A stretch of 64,000 bases of DNA from Paenibacillus sp. FSL H8-0332. Its GTDB lineage: Bacteria > Bacillota > Bacilli > Paenibacillales > Paenibacillaceae. The stretch is taken from positions 5,084,001 through 5,148,000 of the forward strand of contig NZ_CP150145.1 in NCBI RefSeq assembly GCF_037963835.1, written 5' to 3'. Below the pieces are notes generated by a model that saw only the letters and a program-made list of their open reading frames with translations, searched no databases and was not told the origin of the DNA. Both the position numbers and the translations under genes were made by a program. Positions 33,509 through 42,349 of the stretch are shown piece after piece (the stretch's first letter is position 1; every line of letters starts with the position of its first letter).

Positions 33509-35107
33509 ATGAATACCTTTTGGCGGAAAAAGCTGTCTATGAAGTATAACCAATCAGAGCCGAAGCCGCAGGTCCAACCCCCCGCTTTGAATGATCCTCT
33601 CACTGGTATTTTGGAGCAAGATCTGTTGAAGATCAAAGAAACGTTTAAGAAAAGTAACGATGTGCTTTTTAGTGAATTCAACCTGGGGATAAATGAAGCC
33701 GTCCGGGCAGCTATCATCTATACCGACGGTTTAGCAGACACCACAATCATTCAGAACTCCATTCTGGATTCATTGATGCATGAAACCAGCCAAATGGAAG
33801 GCGGATTGGAGGGCCTGCCTACCGAATTTCTTTACAGGTGGATTAAGAAACGCAGCTTGACGGTTGGAGCAATGACGGAGCTCACGGATTTCGACTCTCT
33901 ATATACCTCTGTCTTGTCCGGGAATACGGTTATTCTCTTTGACCGTTTTGTCCATGCGATATCTGTAAATACACCAGGCTGGGATGAACGGGGAGTCAGC
34001 GAGCCGGAATCACAAACCGTCGTTCGCGGTCCCCGGGATGGCTTTTGTGAAACCCTTCGAACCAATACGGCACTGGTGCGGAGAAGGATCAAGAACGCCA
34101 AGCTTTTTTGTGAACCTAAGCAAATTGGCCGGTTGACCAAGACTGACCTTGCTGTCATGTATATCCAGGGTGTCGCTAATGATAAAGTGATTCAGGAGGT
34201 TCATGAACGGCTGGATCGGATCGATATCGACGGCATTCTGGAGAGCGGTAATATTGAAGAACTGATTCAAGACGAAACCTATACTCCTTTTCCTACCGTG
34301 TACAATACGGAACGTCCTGACGTGGTTGCGGCGGCTCTATTGGAAGGTCGGGTTGCCATCATGATTGACGGGACTCCCTTTGTTCTTTTGGTTCCCGCTT
34401 TATTCATACAAAGTCTGCAATCAGCTGAAGATTATTACCAGCGGTCAGATGTAAGTTCTTTGATTAGAATTCTTCGATACCTTTGCTTTCTTATCGCGTT
34501 GTTGGGACCTTCCATTTATATTGCCCTTACTACCTTCCATCAGGAAATGCTCCCAACGCCGCTGCTGATCAGCTTGGCTGCGCAGCGGGAGGGTGTTCCT
34601 TTTCCCGCTTTCGTAGAGGCCCTTGTTATGGAGGTCACCTTCGAGATCCTTCGGGAGGCTGGTATCCGCATGCCAAGGGCTGTCGGACAAGCGGTCTCGA
34701 TTGTAGGGGCTTTAGTTATTGGCCAGGCATCTGTAGAAGCAGGAATTGTATCGGCTGCCATGGTAATCGTAGTTTCTATAACTGCAATAGCCAGTTTTGT
34801 CATACCTGCCTTTAACATGGCCATCTCCGTAAGAATGCTGCGATTTGTGATGATGGCGTTGGCGGCCTCATTTGGATTGTATGGCATTACATTAGGTCTA
34901 TTAGCCTTGTTGCTGCATTTGAATTCTTTGCGCTCCTTCGGTATTCCATATATGGCTCCATTAAGCCCATATATTGCAGATGATCAGAAGGACTCGATTC
35001 TTCGGTTTCCGCTAAAGAAATTATTAACGCGCCCCCGCCTAATTAGCCCAAAGAACCGGACTCGCGAAGAGAGCTCTTCTGCATCCAAACCGAAGTCAAA
35101 CCAATAG
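33509..35107 (+). CDS. Spore germinant receptor subunit A (GerA family)
   Basis: A 532-residue protein starting at ATG 33509 behind GGGGGA and GGGGA. The N-terminal 270 residues are a cytoplasmic domain (NDPLTGILEQDLLKIKETF and on). The conserved ETLRTNTALVRRRIKN lies near residue 184 and IDGILESGNIEELI near 245. Membrane helices follow from about 310, with SLIRILRYLCFLIALLGPSI, the motif QREGVPFPAFVEALVMEVTF, and a helix cluster to about 480. It sits in the inner membrane of the spore and with B and C subunits senses nutrients to trigger germination. It is the first gene of the A-C-D-B operon. Confidence 0.95.
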   Translation: MNTFWRKKLSMKYNQSEPKPQVQPPALNDPLTGILEQDLLKIKETFKKSNDVLFSEFNLGINEAVRAAIIYTDGLADTTIIQNSILDSLMHETSQMEGGLEGLPTEFLYRWIKKRSLTVGAMTELTDFDSLYTSVLSGNTVILFDRFVHAISVNTPGWDERGVSEPESQTVVRGPRDGFCETLRTNTALVRRRIKNAKLFCEPKQIGRLTKTDLAVMYIQGVANDKVIQEVHERLDRIDIDGILESGNIEELIQDETYTPFPTVYNTERPDVVAAALLEGRVAIMIDGTPFVLLVPALFIQSLQSAEDYYQRSDVSSLIRILRYLCFLIALLGPSIYIALTTFHQEMLPTPLLISLAAQREGVPFPAFVEALVMEVTFEILREAGIRMPRAVGQAVSIVGALVIGQASVEAGIVSAAMVIVVSITAIASFVIPAFNMAISVRMLRFVMMALAASFGLYGITLGLLALLLHLNSLRSFGIPYMAPLSPYIADDQKDSILRFPLKKLLTRPRLISPKNRTREESSSASKPKSNQ

Positions 35108-35131
35108 AGTGTTGTATGGGAGGAGTTAGGT

Positions 35132-36325
35132 ATGCGCAGAGCCTCAATCTTTTTCATGACTGCTCTTTGCCTGCTCTTGATTACAGGCTGCTGGAACCGG
35201 AGAGAATTGAATGATTTGGCTCTGGTAGTGGCCATGTCCATAGATAAATCAGACGACCAATATATGGTAACCTTACAAGTAGTTGATGCAGGAGAAGTAT
35301 CCTCCAAGATAGGGACCAGTGGCAGAACCCCTGTCATCACCTATTCAGAAAAAGGAAAACACGTCTTCGAAGCTATCCGCAAAATGACGACGGGAACTCC
35401 AAGAAAATTGTACTTCTCCCATCTCCAAATGCTTGTCATTAGTGAGGACATTGCGAAAGAAGGGATTAGCAAATCTCTGGAATTTTTATCAAGGGATCAT
35501 GAAGTCCGCAAAGATTTTTTCGTGGTCATAGCCAAAGAAGAACAAGCCAAGTCTATTCTGGAAAACATTACATCGCTGGAGAAAATCCCGGCCCAAAAAA
35601 TGAAAACCTCCCTTGAAACATCGCAAAAAGTATGGGCTCCAACCGTTGCCATTCAAATAGATCAACTCATCGCTGACTTAACCAGTGAAGGAAGTAATGC
35701 TGTGCTTACAGGAATCATAATTACAGGGAACCCCACTACAGGTACAACGTTAAAGAACGTGACCAAAACGAGTTCTTATTCCAATCTGAAGTTTCAGGGT
35801 GTCGCTGTTTTTAAGAAGGATAAATTGGTTGGATGGCTTAATGAGGAGGAGAGCAAGGGCTATAACTATATTAAGGATAATGTAAAAAGTACAGTTGCTC
35901 ATATTGAATGTCCTGGGGGCGGTGATCTGGTCATGGAAGTTCTCCGATCCAAAACTAAAGTGAAGGGTAAAGTGGTAAACGGTGAGCCGAGCATCGATAT
36001 CCATCTAAGTGCCGAAATCAATATTGCAGAAGTAGAATGTCCAATTGATCTATCAAAAATTGAAAACATTATAGAACTGGAACAATCTATTAATGAAAAA
36101 GCAATTAGTGTTCTCGAAGCCTCCATCCGGAAAGCCAAAGAATTGGGATCAGATATCTTTGGATTTGGAGAAGTGATCCATCGCGCTGATCCACAGGCCT
36201 GGAGAACATGGAAAACGGATTGGAACAAGCACTTTGCAGAAACTGCCGTTACTATCCATTCAGATTTCAAAATTCGGCGAACCGGAATCGTTAGCAACTC
36301 TTTTCTCGATAAAGTGAAGGAGTAG
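35132..36325 (+). CDS. Spore germinant receptor subunit C, Ger(x)C lipoprotein
   Basis: A 397-residue lipoprotein starting at ATG 35132 after GGGAGGAG. The signal peptide ends in the lipobox LITGC at residue 20, and the mature start CWNRRELNDLALVVAMSID is the hallmark of Ger(x)C proteins. Length and the C-terminal helical domain (ENIIELEQSINEKAISVLEA) are normal. It is anchored to the outer face of the spore inner membrane and is needed for receptor function. Confidence 0.95.
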   Translation: MRRASIFFMTALCLLLITGCWNRRELNDLALVVAMSIDKSDDQYMVTLQVVDAGEVSSKIGTSGRTPVITYSEKGKHVFEAIRKMTTGTPRKLYFSHLQMLVISEDIAKEGISKSLEFLSRDHEVRKDFFVVIAKEEQAKSILENITSLEKIPAQKMKTSLETSQKVWAPTVAIQIDQLIADLTSEGSNAVLTGIIITGNPTTGTTLKNVTKTSSYSNLKFQGVAVFKKDKLVGWLNEEESKGYNYIKDNVKSTVAHIECPGGGDLVMEVLRSKTKVKGKVVNGEPSIDIHLSAEINIAEVECPIDLSKIENIIELEQSINEKAISVLEASIRKAKELGSDIFGFGEVIHRADPQAWRTWKTDWNKHFAETAVTIHSDFKIRRTGIVSNSFLDKVKE

Positions 36326-36331
36326 AAGCCT

Positions 36332-36565
36332 GTGTTAGGAGCTATAGAGATACTGATGGTTTCTTCATTAATCAGCCTTTATGAAATCCCCCAACTGATT
36401 CAAGACAAGCGAAAAATGGATCTAATCATGTTTAGCCTGATTCTTGCCATCTCGACCGGATTAAGTATAGCGCTTGCTTTAAATATTCCAGTCCCTAATC
36501 CTGTGGATTGGTTAAGACCGATTTTTGATCCCGTCAGCAAGTGGATTGATAATCTATTAAAGTAA
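36332..36565 (+). CDS. Small two-helix germinant receptor D subunit
   Basis: A 77-residue protein starting at GTG 36332, nine bases after AAGGAG that overlaps the end of the C gene. Two hydrophobic helices are visible: AIEILMVSSLISLYEIPQLI (about 4-23) and IMFSLILAISTGLSIALALN (about 32-52). A polar tail follows, WLRPIFDPVSKWIDNLLK. Size, topology and position between C and B match the small D subunits known from some ger operons of Bacillus, which tune receptor activity. Confidence 0.85.
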   Translation: MLGAIEILMVSSLISLYEIPQLIQDKRKMDLIMFSLILAISTGLSIALALNIPVPNPVDWLRPIFDPVSKWIDNLLK

Positions 36566-36578
36566 AGGGGGTAAAGTC

Positions 36579-37700
36579 ATGCCGACGGTAAAAGAAAAGA
36601 TATCCATCCGTCAATTTATCATATTAACAGTCATATTTACTATGGGCAGCTCGGTGTTGAACGGTACCACAATGCTTGTACGACTCGCCCATCAGGACGC
36701 GTGGCTGGCTAGTATCATCGGCATCATTTACGGTGTGCTGCTGGTACTGCTCTATGGATTACTAACCCAACGCCACCCTAACCTTAATTTAGCCGACTAC
36801 ATTGACAAGGTGTTAGGGAAATGGTTCGGCACACTTATGAAACTCTCCTTTAGCATTTATACCCTGTTGCTTTCATCAGCCTTGCTTCGGACCCTCGGTG
36901 ACTTTTTAACGACACTTATTCTGCCGGAGACACCCATTCAAGCCGTTGAGATTGTTTTTATGCTCACACTCATTATGGGCGTACAGCTCGGGCTTGAAAC
37001 GTTTACCCGAACTTCAGAGTTTTTATTTCCATTCATTATGTCTTTTATTATCCTTATCGCCTTATTTTTGTTACCCCAAATGAAGCTGGTGGACAATCTG
37101 TCTCCCGTTCTGGAAAATGGAATCAACCCCGTATTAAGTGCCTCTTACCGTTTGCTCGGGATTCCGTTTGCAGAATTGATCCTCCTGCTAATGATTACCC
37201 CTCATATCACCAACCGCAAAAAAATCCGTAAAAGTATGTTGCTTGGTGTGCTCGGCGGCGGAATTGTTCTAGTGATAATTAATGTGCTTTCGATTGCTGT
37301 TCTTGGAGCGGATGCCACTGCTGGACTCAGCTATCCGACTTATGAGTTAGCCAAAGAAATTAGTATCGGCAATTTCATTCAACGCATTGAAGTATTGGCC
37401 GGAGGGATCATATTCATCTCTCTATTCGTGAAGAGCATTATTGTCTTTTATGTAATGATTGTAATAGTAACGCATACCTTCCATGTTAGTAATTACCGCA
37501 TAATCACACTACCTTTAGGAATGCTTGTTATGGTGCTATCTATAATCATATTTCCAAATGTTATATATTTCCGCAATCTTGCCTTTGTGTTTTGGCCTAC
37601 GTTCACATTGCTGCACGGTTTGATCTATCCCGTTTTGTTGCTTGGGATCGATTCCTTTAGACGACGGTTGAATAAAACGAAAGCATCCCTGGAGAAGTAA
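36579..37700 (+). CDS. Spore germinant receptor subunit B (GerAB/ArcD/ProY family permease)
   Basis: A 373-residue protein starting at ATG 36579 after AAAGGGGG. Ten hydrophobic helices are visible, starting ISIRQFIILTVIFTMGSSVL. The region LNLADYIDKVLGKWFGTLMK and a helix around YRLLGIPFAELILLLMITPH are typical of GerAB. It belongs to the APC superfamily fold and binds the germinant amino acid or sugar. It ends the operon; a weak AT-rich hairpin ACAAAAT/ATTTTGT lies about 25 bases downstream. Confidence 0.95.
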   Translation: MPTVKEKISIRQFIILTVIFTMGSSVLNGTTMLVRLAHQDAWLASIIGIIYGVLLVLLYGLLTQRHPNLNLADYIDKVLGKWFGTLMKLSFSIYTLLLSSALLRTLGDFLTTLILPETPIQAVEIVFMLTLIMGVQLGLETFTRTSEFLFPFIMSFIILIALFLLPQMKLVDNLSPVLENGINPVLSASYRLLGIPFAELILLLMITPHITNRKKIRKSMLLGVLGGGIVLVIINVLSIAVLGADATAGLSYPTYELAKEISIGNFIQRIEVLAGGIIFISLFVKSIIVFYVMIVIVTHTFHVSNYRIITLPLGMLVMVLSIIIFPNVIYFRNLAFVFWPTFTLLHGLIYPVLLLGIDSFRRRLNKTKASLEK

Positions 37701-37803
37701 TTAAGACTCGCTATTGGCGGTTTTACAAAATAAATATCCATTTTGTCTACAAATATCCAAATGTTTAAATTGATCGTAATGAGTATGAACAGGCCCAATT
37801 CAA

Positions 37804-39168
37804 TTATTCTGCTCGAGATGTTGGGATAGGTAACGTAATGAAGAAGGTCGTTCCCCGTCCGTATTCGCTCTCCACCCGGATGTCCCCTTGATGAAGGGAT
37901 ATGATCTGCTTCACAATCGCCAGCCCCATACCACTGCCTTCATACTTCTGGCTGTGGGAACGATCTGCTTTGAAGAAGCGGTCGAATATTCGTTTTAAGT
38001 CCTCCGGGAGAATTCCGATACCCGAGTCCGATATATGGACCGTCACGTTCTTGTAATCGGGTATAATCCTGACGTGAATCCGGCCACCCTCCTTGGAGAA
38101 TTTGATGCCATTGCCGAGGATATTGGTCCATACCTGATTTAGCTGGTCCGGGTCGGCCGTGATCATGGCGGATGGCAAATCAAGCTCGAACTGAATGTTA
38201 CGGGCTGACCATTGGGGCTGCATAGCGACAATTACCCGTCTGATCTGTTCATCCAGACTAAATGTGTCGAGTCGCATCTGTGATGACTGAGCTTCAAGCA
38301 AACTCAGCTTGAGGAGGCTATCACTTATTTTGGACATGCGCGCCGCTTCAGTGATGATAATATCGAGAAAATCGCTTCGTTCGGGCTCCGGGAGGTCTAC
38401 CTGCTTAAGCGCTATAGCATAACCGGAAATGGAGGTGAGCGGAGACTGCACTTCATGGGACACGTTGGTCACGAACTCCCTGCGCATCTGCTCAAGCTGC
38501 CGTAAATCGCGCATCATTTCTTCGAAGCTGCGGGCCAAAGTCCCTAACTCACCTTTTTGTTTAATATTGAGCTTGACGTTGAAATCACCACCCGCGATAC
38601 GCCGGGTCGCTTCCGTCAGTTTTTTTATCGGTCTCACCAGGAACATCGCGAAAATTAGAATCAATAGGCTGCCTGCAATTAACGAATAAACCCAAAAAGC
38701 TACAACAAACTTGATGAGAAATGAAGTGGAAGACGGATTGAGGGGCTCAACAAACATGGCCCTGTTGCCCATTTCCGTTTTTATCGGCAGTCCCAAGAAG
38801 ATTGTATTGATTCCATTGACTCGCACCCTACCTCCCTCCAGCACTTTCTTCACTTGTTCCGTAGTCACAGGGAAAGGATGTTGCCCTTTAAGCTCTCCGT
38901 AGGACTGAAACTGATCCTTTGCTGTATAGATTCGGATGTGGTAGGAATTGAGTTGCTTCATTTCAGTTAGAAACCGGTCTGCATCCCTTAACGGCAAAGT
39001 CTCGTAGATGCGCACAGTATCCTGCCCAAAGTCAAGTAAGGTAACTTGCAGATTCTCGTTTAATCCATCTTTGTATATCAAGGTTGTTGCAAAAAAAGCA
39101 ATGATGGTGCCCCCGATTACGGAGACCAGAAAGGTCAGAACTACACGATTATATAAGGAGCCGATCAC
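37804..39168 (-). CDS. Sensor histidine kinase
   Basis: A 454-residue membrane kinase starting at GTG 39168, overlapping the stop of the response regulator gene (GTGA). Helix 1 is at about residues 8-30, an extracellular sensor part at about 31-160, and helix 2 (YSLIAGSLLILIFAMFLV) near 165-182. A HAMP domain follows. The H-box FVTNVSHEVQSPLTSISGYA carries the phosphorylated His; the ATPase boxes are NQVWTNILGNGIKFS, ISDSGIGI and GSGMGLAIV. It is the cognate kinase of the OmpR-type regulator just upstream. Confidence 0.94.
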   Translation of the reverse strand: MIGSLYNRVVLTFLVSVIGGTIIAFFATTLIYKDGLNENLQVTLLDFGQDTVRIYETLPLRDADRFLTEMKQLNSYHIRIYTAKDQFQSYGELKGQHPFPVTTEQVKKVLEGGRVRVNGINTIFLGLPIKTEMGNRAMFVEPLNPSSTSFLIKFVVAFWVYSLIAGSLLILIFAMFLVRPIKKLTEATRRIAGGDFNVKLNIKQKGELGTLARSFEEMMRDLRQLEQMRREFVTNVSHEVQSPLTSISGYAIALKQVDLPEPERSDFLDIIITEAARMSKISDSLLKLSLLEAQSSQMRLDTFSLDEQIRRVIVAMQPQWSARNIQFELDLPSAMITADPDQLNQVWTNILGNGIKFSKEGGRIHVRIIPDYKNVTVHISDSGIGILPEDLKRIFDRFFKADRSHSQKYEGSGMGLAIVKQIISLHQGDIRVESEYGRGTTFFITLPIPTSRAE

Positions 39169-39839
39169 TGCTGCACCTCTAGCCGGTAGCCAAGTCCGCG
39201 CACCGTTTCGATACGAAAATCGGAGATAGCTGCGAAACGTTCGCGCAGGCGTTTGATATGCACATCTATCGTCCGGTCATCGCCTGTATAATGGATTCCC
39301 CACACCTGATCAATTAATTGCTCCCGGGTATAGACTTGTCCCGGTAATTCGGCAAGTTTATACAATAATTCGAACTCCCTAAGCGGCAGAGTGAACGACT
39401 CTGTCCCTCTCATGACCTTATAAGTCTGCCGGTTCAGTGTGACATTGCCCAACTGGAGGATCTGTGTTGAACCTATACGGTATCGTTTCAACAATGCTTT
39501 GACACGTGCCATCAACTCAAGCGGATCGAATGGCTTCGTCAAATAATCATTTGTCCCGAGCTGGAAAGCTTGTACTTTCTCCCAGGTTTCGCTTCTCGCT
39601 GTCAACATTAGTAACGGAAGATCCGGGTTAGCTCTTCGCAACTCCTCGCATAATGCCCAACCGTCCATGACCGGCATCATAAGATCAAGAATAACCAAAT
39701 CGACTGGCGTGGAGGTATAGATGGACAGTGCCTCCTTTCCATCTGCAGCATCGATAGTTGCAAATCCGCCTTTGCGTAAAAAGAAACTGACAAGTTTGCG
39801 AATATTCGCATCGTCGTCAGCAACCAATATTGTAGGCAT
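39165..39839 (-). CDS. OmpR-family response regulator
   Basis: A 224-residue regulator. ATG 39839 is preferred because AGGAGAG lies eight bases upstream; a GTG three codons earlier is too close to it. The receiver domain has ILVADDDAN at the start, the phosphorylated Asp in LVILDLMMPVMDG and the Lys in LTKPFDP. The C-terminal winged helix ends with the trans-acting part YTGDDRTIDVHIKRLRERF and IETVRGLGYRLE. It likely controls the serine hydrolase gene upstream and possibly envelope genes. Confidence 0.95.
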   Translation of the reverse strand: MPTILVADDDANIRKLVSFFLRKGGFATIDAADGKEALSIYTSTPVDLVILDLMMPVMDGWALCEELRRANPDLPLLMLTARSETWEKVQAFQLGTNDYLTKPFDPLELMARVKALLKRYRIGSTQILQLGNVTLNRQTYKVMRGTESFTLPLREFELLYKLAELPGQVYTREQLIDQVWGIHYTGDDRTIDVHIKRLRERFAAISDFRIETVRGLGYRLEVQQ

Positions 39840-39919
39840 CCTATCCACTCTCCTAAAGAAATATCCTTCTTTGTTATGTGCAAAAGCGAAGAATGTCTAC
39901 GTCATTTATAGCTTTGATT

Positions 39920-42043
39920 TTACTTTAATGAAATTTCAAATGCGGAGCCAGCCTCACCTGCAAATACAATGCGGCCGTTGTCTGGTAAGACCACCTCATT
40001 CTTACCGCTGACCACGCTGTGGTTAATACAGATACCCGTCTGGTCATATACGGCAAAGCCTCCCTTTGCAGGAATCTTCACGGTCATGACTTTTCCTTTT
40101 ACAGTCGCTGGTACCGAATACCATTTGGCATATCCGTCTGCTTGAATGGTTGTTACGGATTGTTTACCCCCATAGATTGGTTTCACTAGATCCTCACTGG
40201 CGTATACATAACCTGAGGCTTTCAGATACTCTCCTCCATCCTTTTTAGAGAAATGAATATCCATTGTATCCCGTCCGGCAGTACCAGGAATCTGCAATAG
40301 ATTGGCTGCTTCGTTTGCTCCAAGAATCTTATTATTGGACATATACCCTGGATTCTCTTTATCCAGATGAATAGGCAGGATCGATGAAGCATTGAGATAG
40401 ACCATGGATGTGGACTTTTCATTCAGCAGGTAATATTTTTTACCATCGCGCTTGTTCCATGAGGCGTTAATCTCCTTGGATAAGGCATTGGCTTCAAGCT
40501 TCTCTGCTTTATATTCTGAGAAAGCCAGTTGTCCGAGTCCTGGAATGGATATATAAGACCGGGACCAGAGGTAGGTATGCCCATTTTTCTCGACAACGAA
40601 TTTCAACTTTTCTGTACCATCGCCGTTAACAAAAGTACCATCTGCTGTATAGGTGTATTCTTGAGCCGGAATACCCGGAGCTGCAGGTACGGATACAGTC
40701 ATTTGTCCAGCCGCACTTATTTTGATCTTCATCACCGAATTGTTGCCGCCATACATGCCTTCAGACTTGGACAATTCTTTAGGCATTGCTGCTTTCACGG
40801 GTATGCCAAATGATTTTTCCGGCTTTCGTTCTGTAATCACGCCCTTTTCCTCAAGTGCGCTGAGTAATAATTCATTCGCAATGAAATTATTGGTTAAGCT
40901 TGACCCGCCTGAAGAGATAACGGCTGCAGCCATGTTGTATTCCGGAAGCACCACGAATGAAGACTGATAAGATAGCGTATCTCCGCCTTTCATGACGGCC
41001 TTAATGCCGTATTCGTTGAAGGGGAACAAGTTCACACTATCCCACCCTAACCCGTAAGACATGAGCGTATCGCTATCCTCTGGCCACATGCCTCTTTTAT
41101 ACTCTTCTTGCGCCATGGCTTCTACAGATTTACTGGAAAGAATGCCTTTTACCTCTCCCGTAAGGATTCTTGAGAATTTGACCAAATCTTCAGCGGTGGA
41201 ATATAGACCTCCAGTACCGATAATATTATAATTCTCTTTTGGAAGCTGTCCCTCATAAAAAGGGGAATAGATTCCCGCCATTTCTCCCGGGTTAAGCACA
41301 TCCTGTGGCGTTTTGGTATGCTTCATATCCAGCGGCTCTGTAAAATATTTGTGTATAAATGCCGTATAACTGATACCGCTAACCCGTTCGACCAGAATCT
41401 CGGCTAACGTAAAGCCATCGTTGCTGTAGACGGAGTATGCGCCGGGATCTGCCTTCAGGTGTTGACTCGCCAGTTGCTCCACAAACGTATCGTGTGAATA
41501 CGTGTCATTATCTCCGTACAAGGTGGCATTATTGGTTGAGGTGCCCAGAAGACCGGAGGAATGGTTCAGCAGCATCCTTGGGGTGATCTGTTTGTAGCGG
41601 TTATCTTTCATCGTGAAGTCAGGCATATAGTTCACAACAGGCGTATCCAAATCGATCTTACCCTCGTCCACCAGCTTCATTACAGCGGCTGTAAGCATCA
41701 CTTTACTGGTTGAACCAATGCCATAGACCGTGTTCGAAGTAAGAGGTACTTTGCCGTTCACATCATTTTTGCCCGTTTGACCGGACACCACAATCTTCCC
41801 GCTATCAATGAGCGCATACTGCAGACTTGTCGTACCGTACGTCTCAGTCAGTAATTTGGCTTTGTCCATCACGGTTGTCTTCGTTGTCTTATACGAAAGA
41901 CTGTTATTATTCATGGCAGCCGGGGCGGCCATTGCAGACATTGGAGCAAGCATCGTCAGCATGAGAGTCACAGCGGCTACAGTATTTCTTTTATTTACTG
42001 TCCTCATACTCAGCTTCATTTTTGTTACCTTGTTTGGTTTCAT
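39920..42043 (-). CDS. Exported serine hydrolase of the class C beta-lactamase/PBP fold
   Basis: A 707-residue protein. ATG 42043 has GGAG ten bases upstream. The signal peptide (NTVAAVTLMLTMLAPMSAMA) ends near residue 45. The hydrolase domain has the active-site SxxK as GIGSTSKVM, the YxN-type motif as YSNDGFTLAEIL and a third motif KGGDTLSYQSSF in place of KTG. The last 250 residues are a beta-rich tail of unknown role. Such proteins act as D-amino-acid peptidases, esterases or beta-lactam-resistance factors at the cell wall. The response regulator and kinase genes lie directly downstream, with 80 bases between, so the three probably form one unit. Confidence 0.88.
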   Translation of the reverse strand: MKPNKVTKMKLSMRTVNKRNTVAAVTLMLTMLAPMSAMAAPAAMNNNSLSYKTTKTTVMDKAKLLTETYGTTSLQYALIDSGKIVVSGQTGKNDVNGKVPLTSNTVYGIGSTSKVMLTAAVMKLVDEGKIDLDTPVVNYMPDFTMKDNRYKQITPRMLLNHSSGLLGTSTNNATLYGDNDTYSHDTFVEQLASQHLKADPGAYSVYSNDGFTLAEILVERVSGISYTAFIHKYFTEPLDMKHTKTPQDVLNPGEMAGIYSPFYEGQLPKENYNIIGTGGLYSTAEDLVKFSRILTGEVKGILSSKSVEAMAQEEYKRGMWPEDSDTLMSYGLGWDSVNLFPFNEYGIKAVMKGGDTLSYQSSFVVLPEYNMAAAVISSGGSSLTNNFIANELLLSALEEKGVITERKPEKSFGIPVKAAMPKELSKSEGMYGGNNSVMKIKISAAGQMTVSVPAAPGIPAQEYTYTADGTFVNGDGTEKLKFVVEKNGHTYLWSRSYISIPGLGQLAFSEYKAEKLEANALSKEINASWNKRDGKKYYLLNEKSTSMVYLNASSILPIHLDKENPGYMSNNKILGANEAANLLQIPGTAGRDTMDIHFSKKDGGEYLKASGYVYASEDLVKPIYGGKQSVTTIQADGYAKWYSVPATVKGKVMTVKIPAKGGFAVYDQTGICINHSVVSGKNEVVLPDNGRIVFAGEAGSAFEISLK

Positions 42044-42226
42044 TCTGCATCTACTCCTGTCTTCATCTTGGTGTGAAGCCACCTTATCGGGGCACTAAAC
42101 ACAGTATAACTAACCAAGATGTCCCCCTAATGACTACAACATGAACGGAGGATGAATAGGCCAAAAAAGGCTGTGCCATAATTAATACAAAAAGATCGCA
42201 GAAGATCAGTCCTAGAAGGAGGAACA

Positions 42227-42272
42227 TAAAACCCGCAAAAAGCCTTGTAAAATCAAGGTTTTGTGCGGGTTT
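42227..42272 (-). terminator. Terminator of the siderophore operon
   Basis: On the minus strand AACCCGCA and TGCGGGTT form the outer stem around an inner CCTTG/CAAGG hairpin, then TTTTATG follows. It lies 78 bases past the last gene of the operon. Confidence 0.75.
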
Positions 42273-42349
42273 ATATGTTGTATTAAGCCACGCTCCCTAC
42301 CATTGACGAAGCAGCTGCCTGCAACGGATCGGCGTAACACCTCTCACAT

